Assembly: GCA_965216515.1 (NCBI GenBank)
Contig: OZ244173.1
Location: 3,410,001-3,474,000, forward strand
From: CAXMRP01 sp965216515
GTDB taxonomy: Bacteria; Pseudomonadota; Alphaproteobacteria; Rhizobiales; Afifellaceae
Direction of reading: 5' to 3'
Length of the DNA: 64,000 bases
Notes under the pieces: model-generated
Told to the model about the DNA's origin: nothing
The model's database searches: none
Seen by the model: only the letters and a program-made list of their open reading frames with translations
Made by a program: the position numbers and the translations under genes
Shown: positions 24,015 through 33,395 of the stretch, piece by piece
Layout: each line of letters starts with the position of its first letter
How positions within the stretch are numbered: position 1 is the stretch's first letter

Positions 24015-26174
24015 ATGGCGGCGGCGGTCAGGTTGCCGGCGGTCAGAAAAGTCAGGCGGGGCGTGTCGAACCACCGATCCGGATCAGGACCATCCGGGGA
24101 CAATCCCGGATCGCCGGCACAACGCCGGCCGCCACACGGTGGCCGTTGGCCGCCCGCCGGCGTTGCATCAACGGCCGCTGCCTCCCGCACCGCCGCGGCC
24201 CACGCGCTTGCCAAGCGATCGATCGCCGCCAATCGGATCGCCGAAATACCGTCGCCAACTGGAAATTCCGTGCCCCGGCGGGCACCGAATTGGCCGGGCG
24301 ATATTGCCTTCCTGTCCCGTTACGGATTGCCGGCGACACTTCTGGACTATGTGGTTGAGCGGGCCGCCGCGCGCGCAACGAGTGCGCCGGAGGAGCTTTT
24401 CGCGCTCTCCAGCATCCCGCCGGATTTCTACTGGCGCTGCCTTGCCAAGGACCTCGGCATCGGTTTTCTGCACCGCGACACGCCCATGGTCTGCGACCCG
24501 AACCTGCCGCCACCGCCGGCCGCCGCGCTCGCCAACGCCAGCCGCGCCATGGTTGTCGAAAACGGCCGCCGGCTTCTGCTTTTGGCGCCGGGTGCCGATG
24601 CCCAGGCGGCCTTGCGCAGCGCCGGCGGTGTCCGGCCGGAAATCCTCCGGCGCATCCGCATCGCCGAACCGGCGACCATCCGCGCCGTCCTGGAAGCCGC
24701 CCATGGCCGGTCTCTGGTGCACTGCGCCCGACGGCGGCTCGCCCGCGCCATGCCCCGCCATTCCGCATCGCGCCTGCCGCGTCTTCGCATTGCCGCCCGC
24801 ATGACGGCGATCGTGGCGCTGGTCTTTGCCGTCCTCGTTGCCGCGCCCACCCAGACCTGGATCGGTCTCGACATCGCCTTTGCCGCCCTCTTCCTGCATG
24901 CGATCGCCTGGAAGACCGCGGCCTGCTTTACGCGCCCCGGGTCCGGGTCCGCAAAGCCGCTGGCCGACGAGGATTTGCCGGTCGCCTCCGTGCTGGTCCC
25001 GCTTTACCGGGAAGCCAACATTGTCGACGATCTGGTCGCGGCGCTGCGCGCCCTGAGTTACCCGACCCCGAAGCGGGAACTGATCCTGATCGTTGAATCC
25101 GACGATACCGAAACACGCGCCGCCGTGGATCGTCACCGCGCCGTACCGGGCCTGCGGGTCATCGTCGTGCCGGCGGCCGCGCCGCGCACCAAGCCCAAGG
25201 CGCTGGTCTATGCCCTGCCGTTTGCGCGCGGCGACATGATCACCGTCTACGATGCCGAAGATGCGCCCGAGCCGGACCAGTTGCGAAAGGCCGCCGCCGC
25301 GCTGGCCGCTGATCCGCGCCTGGGATGCGTCCAGGCCCGTTTGCAGCCGGACAATCCGGAAAGCTGGCTGGCGCGGATGTTCGCCATCGAATATGCGGCC
25401 AATTTCGAGGTGCTGCTGCCGGCACTGGCCCGTTGGGGCATGCCGCTTCCGCTTGGCGGCACGTCGAATCATTTTGCCCGCCGCGCGCTCGAGCGTGTCG
25501 GCGCCTGGGATCCCTACAATGTCACCGAGGATGCCGATCTGGGCATCCGGCTGGCCCGCTTCGGCTACCGCACCGCGATGATCGATTCGCGGACCTTCGA
25601 GGAAGCGCCGGTTCGGTTTTCCCAATGGCTGCCCCAGCGCCGTCGCTGGCTCAAGGGATGGATGCAGACCGCCCTGGTGGCGCTCACCGGCCGCCACCGC
25701 CGCCGCCGTTTGCCGCCATTGTCGGGACTCGCCGTCCATGCCTTGATCACGACCGGCCTGATCGCGCTCCTTTGCTATCCGGCAATCGCCGCCTGCGGAT
25801 TGGCCTGGTGGCTCTTCCCGGAGTATTTTCCGGCGCCGACGACACCGGCCGGCTGGACGTTGCGGGCGATCAATATCGCAAATCTTGTGCTGTTCCCCGT
25901 CGCCTCGGCGGTGTCGGCATGGCGCGGTCTCCGGCGGTCGGGGCAGGGTGCCCTTGGCGCAAATATCGCGCTTCTCCCCGCCTATTGGGCGCTCATGTCG
26001 TTTGCCGCCTGGCAGGCCATATTCCAGTTCTTCCACAAGCCCTATGCCTGGGAAAAGACCGCCCATGGCGTTTCGCGCGTCCGGGCGCGTCCTGCCGCCG
26101 CTGGCCGGCAAGATCATCCGATGCGGCCCCTGAAGACCGGTCGCCGCGCGGTGGGCGGACCAGCCACCGGATGA
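24015..26174 (+). CDS. GT2-family processive glycosyltransferase with extra N-terminal domain
   Basis: The 719-residue membrane protein resembles BcsA/XagB/BgsA-type polysaccharide synthases. Residues of about 95-230 form a soluble domain ('LSRYGLPATLLDYVVERAA', 'YWRCLAKDLGIGFLHRD'), like the MshEN/GspE N-domain that in some families binds cyclic di-GMP. Two membrane helices (near 262-300) precede the GT2 domain with DAED (413-416), TED (504-506) and the Q-R-R-R-W motif (541-545). About four C-terminal helices follow. The start is uncertain: ATG 24015 has no clear ribosome-binding site, and residues 1-80 are low-complexity Arg/Ala/Pro. It ends 66 bases before glgC. The product is probably a beta-glucan-like exopolysaccharide, but the sugar cannot be read from sequence. 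Confidence 0.8.
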   Translation: MAAAVRLPAVRKVRRGVSNHRSGSGPSGDNPGSPAQRRPPHGGRWPPAGVASTAAASRTAAAHALAKRSIAANRIAEIPSPTGNSVPRRAPNWPGDIAFLSRYGLPATLLDYVVERAAARATSAPEELFALSSIPPDFYWRCLAKDLGIGFLHRDTPMVCDPNLPPPPAAALANASRAMVVENGRRLLLLAPGADAQAALRSAGGVRPEILRRIRIAEPATIRAVLEAAHGRSLVHCARRRLARAMPRHSASRLPRLRIAARMTAIVALVFAVLVAAPTQTWIGLDIAFAALFLHAIAWKTAACFTRPGSGSAKPLADEDLPVASVLVPLYREANIVDDLVAALRALSYPTPKRELILIVESDDTETRAAVDRHRAVPGLRVIVVPAAAPRTKPKALVYALPFARGDMITVYDAEDAPEPDQLRKAAAALAADPRLGCVQARLQPDNPESWLARMFAIEYAANFEVLLPALARWGMPLPLGGTSNHFARRALERVGAWDPYNVTEDADLGIRLARFGYRTAMIDSRTFEEAPVRFSQWLPQRRRWLKGWMQTALVALTGRHRRRRLPPLSGLAVHALITTGLIALLCYPAIAACGLAWWLFPEYFPAPTTPAGWTLRAINIANLVLFPVASAVSAWRGLRRSGQGALGANIALLPAYWALMSFAAWQAIFQFFHKPYAWEKTAHGVSRVRARPAAAGRQDHPMRPLKTGRRAVGGPATG

Positions 26175-26240
26175 CAGAAGGCGGGCGCCACCCTAGTGTG
26201 AGCGACCAACGCGAAATCGAAAGACAGCAGGGAGCGGCAA

Positions 26241-27509
26241 ATGAGCCATCGCGAACACGGCAACGGACGCCTGACCCGCAACGCCATGGCGTTCGTTCTT
26301 GCCGGGGGGCGCGGCAGCCGGCTGATGGAACTGACCGACAAGCGGGCCAAGCCGGCCGTTTATTTCGGCGGCAAATCCCGGATCATCGATTTTGCGCTCT
26401 CCAACGCGCTCAATTCCGGTATCCGCCGCATCAGCGTCGCCACCCAGTACAAGGCCCATTCCCTGATTCGCCACCTCCAGCGCGGCTGGAGCTTTTTTCG
26501 CGCCGAGCGAAATGAGACCTTCGACATCCTGCCGGCATCCCAGCGGGTGGCCGAGGACAAATGGTATCTCGGCACTGCCGACGCCGTCGCCCAGAACATA
26601 GACATCATCGACAGCTACGGTCCCGACTTCATCATCGTGCTGGCCGGCGACCACATCTACAAGATGGACTACGAGGTCATGCTCGCGCAGCATGTCGCGA
26701 GCGGCGCCGATGTCACCGTCGGCTGCGTCGAGGTGCCCCGCATGGAGGCCTCGGGTTTTGGCGTCATGCATGTCGACGCGACCAACCGCATCATCGATTT
26801 TGTCGAAAAGCCGGCCGATCCGCCGGCCATGCCCGACAATCCCGATTGCGCGCTCGCCAGCATGGGAATTTACGTTTTCGAACGCAAGCTGATGGACGAG
26901 GTGCTGCTTGCCGATGCCGCCGATCCCGATTCCAGCCACGATTTCGGCAAGGATATCATTCCGGCGATCGTCAAGTCGGGCAAGGCGGTGGCGCACCGGT
27001 TTTCCGAATCCTGCGTGCGGACTGAGTCCGAGAAGGAACCCTACTGGCGCGATGTCGGCACCATCGACGCGTTCTGGGAGGCCAATATCGATCTCACCGA
27101 CTTCGTTCCCGCGCTCGACATCTATGATCGCGACTGGCCGATCTGGACCTATGCGGAGATTACGCCGCCGGCCAAGTTCATCCACGACGAACCGGGGCGC
27201 CAGGGGCATGCCACAAGTTCGCTGGTTTCCGGCGGTTGTATCGTTTCCGGTTCCACGGTTTCCCGCTCGCTCCTGTTCACCGGCGTCCATGTCCGGTCCT
27301 ACGGCGAGCTTGACGGCGTCGTCGCCATGCCCAAGGTGACAATCGAACGCAACGCCCGGCTCCGCAACGTTGTCATCGATCGCGGTGTCACCATTCCCGA
27401 AGGCCTGGTGGTCGGCGAAGACCCCGACGAGGACAGCCGGCGTTTCCGGCGCACCGAAAACGGCGTCGTTCTGATTACCAAGCCGATGATCGAGCGCCTG
27501 GAGGCCTAG
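26241..27509 (+). CDS. glgC: Glucose-1-phosphate adenylyltransferase
   Basis: GlgC makes ADP-glucose, the committed donor for bacterial glycogen, and is the usual allosteric control point. The 422-residue length is typical. Visible motifs are the nucleotide-binding 'FVLAGGRGSRLMELTDKRAK' (near residues 14-33), 'YFGGKSRIIDFALSNALNSG', 'LAGDHIYKMDYEVMLAQHV' and the sugar-phosphate region around 'IDFVEKPADPP'. A left-handed beta-helix C-terminal domain follows ('GCIVSGSTVSRSLLFTGVHV'). Start ATG 26241 has AGGGAGC upstream. It begins a five-gene same-strand run glgC-glgA-glgX-malQ-pgm with short spacers and overlaps. Confidence 0.97.
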   Translation: MSHREHGNGRLTRNAMAFVLAGGRGSRLMELTDKRAKPAVYFGGKSRIIDFALSNALNSGIRRISVATQYKAHSLIRHLQRGWSFFRAERNETFDILPASQRVAEDKWYLGTADAVAQNIDIIDSYGPDFIIVLAGDHIYKMDYEVMLAQHVASGADVTVGCVEVPRMEASGFGVMHVDATNRIIDFVEKPADPPAMPDNPDCALASMGIYVFERKLMDEVLLADAADPDSSHDFGKDIIPAIVKSGKAVAHRFSESCVRTESEKEPYWRDVGTIDAFWEANIDLTDFVPALDIYDRDWPIWTYAEITPPAKFIHDEPGRQGHATSSLVSGGCIVSGSTVSRSLLFTGVHVRSYGELDGVVAMPKVTIERNARLRNVVIDRGVTIPEGLVVGEDPDEDSRRFRRTENGVVLITKPMIERLEA

Positions 27510-27560
27510 CCGCGCGGCACCAATCCAACCCGGCGCATCGCCCAACCCCGGACATTCCAG

Positions 27561-29018
27561 ATGCGGGTCCTTCACGTTGCTTCCGAATGCTATCCGCTGG
27601 TCAAGACCGGCGGTCTCGCCGATGTCGTCGGCGCCCTGCCGGCCGCGCTCGCCGATGTCGGCGTCAATGCCCGGATTCTTCTGCCGATGTATCGCGACAT
27701 TGCCGCGGCGATCAGCAGCGCCAAGCCCGTCATGGCGATCGACGACGCCTTTGGCGGTCCGGCGAGGGTGATCAAGGCGAAGGGCCCCAACGGGCTCTCC
27801 CTCTATCTCCTCGATGCGCCACATCTCTATGACCGGCCGGGCAATATCTATCTTGGCGCCAACGGCAAGGATTGGCCCGACAACCCGTTGCGGTTTGCCG
27901 CCCTTGCCCGCACCGCCGCGGCGCTGGCCACCGATCCGTCCGGCAAATGGCGGCCCGATATTCTTCATGCCCACGACTGGCAGGCCGCGTTGGCGCCGGC
28001 CTATCTGCGGGCGCCGGCGGACGCCCGGTCCCGTCCGGCACCGAAGACGGTGATGACGATCCACAACATCGCCTTCCAGGGCCTGATGCCGGCTGCTGAT
28101 CGCGCCGCCCTCGGCCTGCCCGCCGCTATGTTCACAGCCAGCGGCATGGAATATTACGGTCAGGTCTCCTTTCTCAAGGCGGGCCTCGTCTATGCCGATC
28201 ACCTGACGACGGTCAGCCCCACCTATGCCGGCGAGACGCGGACGGCGGCGTTCGGCATGGGTTTGCATGGCGTGCTGTCGGAACGCGCCGCCGACTACAC
28301 CGGCATCCTCAACGGCGTCGATACAAGCGTCTGGGATCCGCAAACCGATCCGCTGATCGCCGCCCCCTATTCGCGCGCCCGCCCGGGCGGCAAGGCGGCA
28401 AACAAGGCGGCGCTTCAGATCGCCTTTGGCCTGCCGCAAAAGCGGCGTGCACCCCTGTTCGCCGTCGTCAGCCGCCTCACCGCGCAAAAAGGCCTCGACC
28501 TTCTGCTCGACGTCCTGCCGATGATCGCCGACCGGGGCGGCCAGCTCGTGGTCCTGGGTTCCGGCGAATCGGCTCTGGAATCCGGGTTCAGGGAAGCCGC
28601 CAAGGCTCGGCCGGCTCATGTCGGTGTGCGCATCGGCTACGATGAACCGCTGTCGCACCTCATTCAGGCCGGCGGCGATGTCGTTGTCGTGCCGTCGCGT
28701 TTTGAGCCCTGCGGCCTGACCCAGCTTTACGGTTTGCGCTACGGCGCCATCCCGCTTGTCGCCCGCACCGGCGGCCTTGCCGACACGGTGATTGACGCCA
28801 ACGATGCGGCCCTTTCCGCCGGTGCGGCAACCGGCATTCAGTTCGCCCCGGTCACGGTGGAGGCCCTGGCGATTGCGCTGGAACGGGCATTCGCACTCTA
28901 TGCCGACCGCGGGGTCTGGCGAAAAATGTCGAACCGTGCCATGGGCCATCCGGTGTCCTGGGCCAAGTCCGCCGAAGCCTATGCCGCGCTTTACCGCGCG
29001 CTGGCGGACCGGGCCTGA
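27561..29018 (+). CDS. glgA: Glycogen synthase (ADP-glucose)
   Basis: GlgA is a GT5 enzyme that extends alpha-1,4-glucan from ADP-glucose. The 485 residues show the ADP-glucose-binding KTGGL motif at 15-19 and 'HAHDWQAALAPAYL'. The C-terminal 'VSRLTAQKGLDLLLDVLPMI' and 'FEPCGLTQLYGLRYGAIPLV' contain the E-x-x-G-L-x-Q catalytic-domain glutamate. The gene starts 52 bases after glgC and is followed by glgX after 37 bases. It acts in the cytosol with GlgB, which is encoded on the opposite strand about 7 kb downstream. Confidence 0.97.
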   Translation: MRVLHVASECYPLVKTGGLADVVGALPAALADVGVNARILLPMYRDIAAAISSAKPVMAIDDAFGGPARVIKAKGPNGLSLYLLDAPHLYDRPGNIYLGANGKDWPDNPLRFAALARTAAALATDPSGKWRPDILHAHDWQAALAPAYLRAPADARSRPAPKTVMTIHNIAFQGLMPAADRAALGLPAAMFTASGMEYYGQVSFLKAGLVYADHLTTVSPTYAGETRTAAFGMGLHGVLSERAADYTGILNGVDTSVWDPQTDPLIAAPYSRARPGGKAANKAALQIAFGLPQKRRAPLFAVVSRLTAQKGLDLLLDVLPMIADRGGQLVVLGSGESALESGFREAAKARPAHVGVRIGYDEPLSHLIQAGGDVVVVPSRFEPCGLTQLYGLRYGAIPLVARTGGLADTVIDANDAALSAGAATGIQFAPVTVEALAIALERAFALYADRGVWRKMSNRAMGHPVSWAKSAEAYAALYRALADRA

Positions 29019-29055
29019 CGGATCCGTATCCGAACCGCCGCGCCGGAGGCCTTCG

Positions 29056-31230
29056 ATGCATGCGACGCTTGAAAGGACCGCGATGACCGCAGGCCGCGCC
29101 GAACCGCCGGGCGCCACGGCCGACCGCGATGGAGTCAACTTCGCGCTCTTTTCCGCCCATGCCGAGGCGGTCGATCTTTGCCTCTTCGATACCGATGGCA
29201 GGGAATGCCGCCTGCGGTTGCCGGCGCGCACCGGCGATATCTGGCATGGCCATGTCGCCGGTCTGCGGCCCGGCCAGCGCTATGGCTATCGCGTCCACGG
29301 TCCCTACGATCCCGATGCCGGCCATCGGTTCAATCCGGCCAAGCTTCTGATCGATCCCTATGCCCGTGCCCTGGACGGTCGGGTCAGCGATCACGGGGCG
29401 ATATTCGGATACGAGGGCAAGGACCGGCGCGCCAGCGGCATCGACAGCGCCGCCGCCATGCCGAAATCCCTTGTCACGGCGACCCCGGCGGGCGGCCGGA
29501 CGCTGCCGGATCGGCCATGGCGGGCATCGGCCGGCGCTATCATTTACGAGGCCCATGTCCGCGGACTCACCATGCGGTTTCCCGGCATTCCCGATGCGCT
29601 GCGCGGCACCTTCGCCGGCATCACCTGCGCGCCGGTCCTGGATCATTTGCGGTCCCTGGGCGTTTCGGCGATCGAGTTCCTGCCTGTCCATGCCTTCTAC
29701 GACGACCGGTTTCTGACCGCCGCCGGCCGGGTCAATTACTGGGGCTACAATTCCATTGCCTTCTTCGCCCCCGACCGGCGCTATGCGGCCGCGCCGATCG
29801 GTGATCCGGCGGCCGATCCGGGGACGGAATTCCGGACAATGGTCGATCGTCTCCACGAAGCCGGCTTCGAGGTCATCCTCGATGTTGTCTACAACCATAC
29901 CGGCGAAGGCAATCATTTCGGGCCGACCTTGATGTTCCGTGGCATCGACAATGCCAGCTACTACCGCCTGATGCCCGGCGACCGGCGGCACTATGTCAAC
30001 GATACCGGCACCGGAAACACGCTGAACATGGATCATCCGGCCGTTCGCCGCCTGGTTCTCGATTCCCTGCGCCATTGGGCCGGCGCCATGGGAGTCGACG
30101 GATTTCGTTTCGATCTGGCAAGCACCCTTGCCCGCCGCGCCGACGGTTTCGATCCCGGCCATCCCTTCCTGGCCGAGATGATCGCCGATCCCCTGCTGTC
30201 CACCGTCAGGCTGATCGCCGAACCCTGGGATGTCGGTCCGGGGGGGTATCGGCTGGGCGAATTTCCGCCGCCGATGTGCGAGTGGAACGACCGATTCCGC
30301 GACACAATGCGCCGTTTCTGGCGCGGCGACAGCGGCATGGCGGCGGAGTTCGCCACCCGGTTTGCCGGGTCCGCCGATCTGTTCGACCGTGAAGGCCGCG
30401 CCGCGACCGCTTCGGTCAATTTCGTGACCGCCCACGACGGCTTTACGCTCGCCGATCTCGTCGCCTATGCCCACAAGCACAATGAGGCGAACGGCGAGGA
30501 CAATCGCGACGGCCATGGCGGCAACCACAGCGTCAATCACGGTATTGAGGGTCCGACCGAAGATCCCGTCATCCGCGCCGAACGCGATCGCCATCGCCGC
30601 AACCTGATGGCCTGCCTGCTTCTTGCCCAGGGGACGCCGATGATCCTGTCCGGCGACGAGGCCGGCAACTCGCAATCGGGCAACAACAACGCCTATTGCC
30701 AGGACAATGATATCGGCTGGGTCAATTGGCGGGATCTGGAGACCGACGAAGGCCGGAGTTTTTTCACCTTCCTCTGCCGGCTGACAGCTTTGCGGCGTGC
30801 GCTTCCGGTGCTTCGCCAGACCGGTTTTCTCCATTCCCGCCAGCGGCCCTCCGACAATCAGCCCGATCTCGCCTGGTTTCGCGCCGACGGCCACACGCCG
30901 GCCGCCGAAAACTGGCACGATCCGGAGTTCCGGCGGTTTGTCGTAACGATACGCGGTGCCGCCGAGGCGGACACGGCAACAGGCGGCGGACCGGCTGCCG
31001 TCGCTATCCTGGTCAACCGTTCGCCCGACGGTGCCCATTTCCGGTTGCCGCCGGCCGGGCAGGGTTATGTCTGGTCGGCGCGTCTCGACACGATATCCCC
31101 GAGCGGAGAGCCTCGCGAAGGTGACCGGAACATTGCCGGCGGCAGCGCCGTTCACGTCGCCGGCAACAGCCTGCTCCTGCTTTGCGAATCGCCGGCCGTG
31201 GCGGTTGACCGGGAATCGGGCGACCATTGA
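29056..31230 (+). CDS. glgX: Glycogen debranching enzyme
   Basis: GlgX is a GH13 isoamylase-type enzyme that removes short alpha-1,6 branches left after GlgP action. The 724 residues begin with a CBM48 domain ('GVNFALFSAHAEAVDLCLFD'). The GH13 barrel has conserved regions 'DVVYNHTGEG', the nucleophile region 'GVDGFRFDLASTLAR', the acid/base 'RLIAEPWDVG' and 'FVTAHDGFTLADLV'. ATG 29056 is chosen because GGAGG (29045-29049) precedes it by six bases; the open frame continues upstream only through glgA. Its TGA overlaps the malQ TTG start. Confidence 0.95.
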   Translation: MHATLERTAMTAGRAEPPGATADRDGVNFALFSAHAEAVDLCLFDTDGRECRLRLPARTGDIWHGHVAGLRPGQRYGYRVHGPYDPDAGHRFNPAKLLIDPYARALDGRVSDHGAIFGYEGKDRRASGIDSAAAMPKSLVTATPAGGRTLPDRPWRASAGAIIYEAHVRGLTMRFPGIPDALRGTFAGITCAPVLDHLRSLGVSAIEFLPVHAFYDDRFLTAAGRVNYWGYNSIAFFAPDRRYAAAPIGDPAADPGTEFRTMVDRLHEAGFEVILDVVYNHTGEGNHFGPTLMFRGIDNASYYRLMPGDRRHYVNDTGTGNTLNMDHPAVRRLVLDSLRHWAGAMGVDGFRFDLASTLARRADGFDPGHPFLAEMIADPLLSTVRLIAEPWDVGPGGYRLGEFPPPMCEWNDRFRDTMRRFWRGDSGMAAEFATRFAGSADLFDREGRAATASVNFVTAHDGFTLADLVAYAHKHNEANGEDNRDGHGGNHSVNHGIEGPTEDPVIRAERDRHRRNLMACLLLAQGTPMILSGDEAGNSQSGNNNAYCQDNDIGWVNWRDLETDEGRSFFTFLCRLTALRRALPVLRQTGFLHSRQRPSDNQPDLAWFRADGHTPAAENWHDPEFRRFVVTIRGAAEADTATGGGPAAVAILVNRSPDGAHFRLPPAGQGYVWSARLDTISPSGEPREGDRNIAGGSAVHVAGNSLLLLCESPAVAVDRESGDH

Positions 31231-33395
31231 CCGGGGCGCGGGACGGCCGTCCCCTTGATGCGCTGGCGGCTCGGTTTGGCGTGGCTCGCGCCTTTCACGG
31301 CGTCGACGGTGCCCGGCACCGGGTTCCCGACGAAACGCTCGTTGCCGTGCTGGCGGCCATGGGTGTGGAGGCCCAGACCGACGCCCGCGCCGCCGCCGCC
31401 CTTGGCGAATTGATCGCTCAGGCGCATGCGCGGCTGCTGCCGCCGACGATCCGTCTCGAACAGGGCGCCATTCCCCGGCTTCCCGTCGCGGCGGCCGCCC
31501 TCCCGGCCGGGGCCGGTTGGGCGATCCGTTGCCAGGGCGGCGACGAACGCGAGGGCGCCATTGACCATGACGGAGGCGGACCGGTCCTCGCCGGTTGCGC
31601 CGATCTGCCCATCGGTTGCCATCGGCTGGCCGTGGAATGGCGCCGCCGCCGCGCCGAAACCGTCTTGATCGTCGCGCCGCCGGCGGCGTGGCAAATCGCC
31701 GACGCGGTCGAAACCGATGGCGGGGAGCGGCCCCGGCTCTGGGGTCTCACCGCGCCGCTCTACGGCCTGCGCGCAACGGCGAAACGCGACCGCGGCATCG
31801 GCACCTATGCCGAGTGGGGCGATCTTGCCGCCGCCGCCGCCGGTTTGGGCGCGTCGTTTGTCGGCGCCAATCCGGTCCATGCCCTGTTTGCCGCCGATCC
31901 GGACCGATGCAGCCCCTATTCGCCGTCAAGCCGGCTTTTTCACAACCTCCTGCACATCGCCCCCGACCGCGCGCCCGGCTTTTCCGCCTGCCCGGCGGCA
32001 CAGGACTTGTGGGCCGCCGATGCCGGGGCGATCGCCCGTCTGCGGAACAGCACACTTGTCGACTATGCCGCCGTGGCCGCCCGGCTCTATCCGGTCCTTG
32101 AGGCCCTGTTCGCCAGCGATCCCGGCCTCAACGGGTGCGGTCCGGCAAGTCCGGATTCCGAACCCGCCGGGGAGGCGGCGCTGGCGCGCCATGCGCTGTT
32201 CGACGCGCTCCATGAGCATTTCATCCGTCTGCAGGGCCCGCCCGCCCCATGGACGGACTGGCCGGCGCCGTTTCGCCGCCCGGATAGCGGTGCCGTTGCC
32301 GACTTCGCGTCGGACAATCGGGACCGGATCGCCTTTTTCATCTGGTTGCAGCGCCTCGCCGACCGGCAGCTTGCCGACGCCGCACGAAGCGCCCGGCGCG
32401 CCGGCATGCCGCTGGGTCTTTATGCCGATCTCGCCGTTGGCGTTGCCCGCGACGGCGCCGATACGTGGGCAAATCCCGGCGATTTCGCCGCCGGCATGGC
32501 GCTCGGCGCGCCGCCGGACGCTTTCGCGCCACAGGGGCAGAACTGGGCGCTCGCCCCGCTGAATCCCGCCGCGGTTTGCGCCGCCGCCTATCGCCCGGTC
32601 AGCGCCATGCTTGAGGCCACCATGCGCCATGCCGGCCTTGTGCGCATTGACCATGTGCTTGGCTTTGCCCGCGCATTCTGGATTCCCGACGGCCTGCCGG
32701 GCACCTATGTCCGCCAGCCCCTCGACGAATTGCTCGATATTGTCGCCATCACGTCGCGCATGGCCCGGTGCGCCGTGATCGGCGAGGATCTCGGCAACGT
32801 GCCCGATGGTCTGCGCGAAAAACTGGACCGGCGCGGCATCCTCGGCACGCGGCTTGCCTGGTTTGAGCGATCGGCGGCAGGCGGCTTTCGGCCGCCGGAA
32901 GATTATCCGCAGGGCGTCTGCGCCGCCTTGTCCAGCCATGACCTGCCGACCCTGCGCGGCTTCTGGAAAGGCACCGATATCGCCTGGCAGCGCCGGCTCG
33001 GCCGGATCGACGAAGACGGGCAGCACCGGGCGGCCGCGGCGCGACGGGCCGACAAGGCCGCACTTGCCGATTTCGCCGGTTGTTCTGCCCAAAGCGCCGA
33101 CGACGGTTTGCCCGGCGGATTCGCCGCCGCGGTCCATGGCCGGCTGGCTGCTGCGCCCAGCGCGCTGTTCTCGGTTCAAATTGAAGATATGCTGGGCTGC
33201 GGAGAGCAGGCCAACGTGCCGGGAACGGTCGACCGCCATCCCAACTGGCGTCGCCGCCTGCCGATCGCTGCCGCCGACCTGGCCGGCCACGCCGGCGCCG
33301 CCGATGTTGCATCGGCGATCCGATCCGTGCGACGCCACGTCGCCGGCCGCCCGGCGGCCGCAACGGACGAACCACAGACCGCGAGGACCTCATGA
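31227..33395 (+). CDS. malQ: 4-alpha-glucanotransferase (amylomaltase), TTG start
   Basis: MalQ disproportionates maltodextrins released by GlgX, feeding longer chains to GlgP. The 722 residues are GH77. An N-terminal extension of about 160 residues is typical of the long proteobacterial type. Conserved regions are 'GIGTYAEWGDLAAAAAGLGA', nucleophile Asp in 'VRIDHVLGFARAFW', acid/base Glu in 'CAVIGEDLGNVPDGLREKL' and 'LSSHDLPTLRGFW'. The only start giving the whole N-terminus is TTG 31227, which overlaps the glgX stop (TTGA). GGGCGA lies just before it. This suggests translation depends on termination of glgX. The stop overlaps pgm (ATGA). Confidence 0.93.
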   Translation: MTGARDGRPLDALAARFGVARAFHGVDGARHRVPDETLVAVLAAMGVEAQTDARAAAALGELIAQAHARLLPPTIRLEQGAIPRLPVAAAALPAGAGWAIRCQGGDEREGAIDHDGGGPVLAGCADLPIGCHRLAVEWRRRRAETVLIVAPPAAWQIADAVETDGGERPRLWGLTAPLYGLRATAKRDRGIGTYAEWGDLAAAAAGLGASFVGANPVHALFAADPDRCSPYSPSSRLFHNLLHIAPDRAPGFSACPAAQDLWAADAGAIARLRNSTLVDYAAVAARLYPVLEALFASDPGLNGCGPASPDSEPAGEAALARHALFDALHEHFIRLQGPPAPWTDWPAPFRRPDSGAVADFASDNRDRIAFFIWLQRLADRQLADAARSARRAGMPLGLYADLAVGVARDGADTWANPGDFAAGMALGAPPDAFAPQGQNWALAPLNPAAVCAAAYRPVSAMLEATMRHAGLVRIDHVLGFARAFWIPDGLPGTYVRQPLDELLDIVAITSRMARCAVIGEDLGNVPDGLREKLDRRGILGTRLAWFERSAAGGFRPPEDYPQGVCAALSSHDLPTLRGFWKGTDIAWQRRLGRIDEDGQHRAAAARRADKAALADFAGCSAQSADDGLPGGFAAAVHGRLAAAPSALFSVQIEDMLGCGEQANVPGTVDRHPNWRRRLPIAAADLAGHAGAADVASAIRSVRRHVAGRPAAATDEPQTARTS

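Noticed and set aside
26193..29231. Long minus-strand open frame of about 1000 codons
   Set aside because: Antisense to glgC, glgA and the start of glgX, which are unambiguous; no family resemblance.
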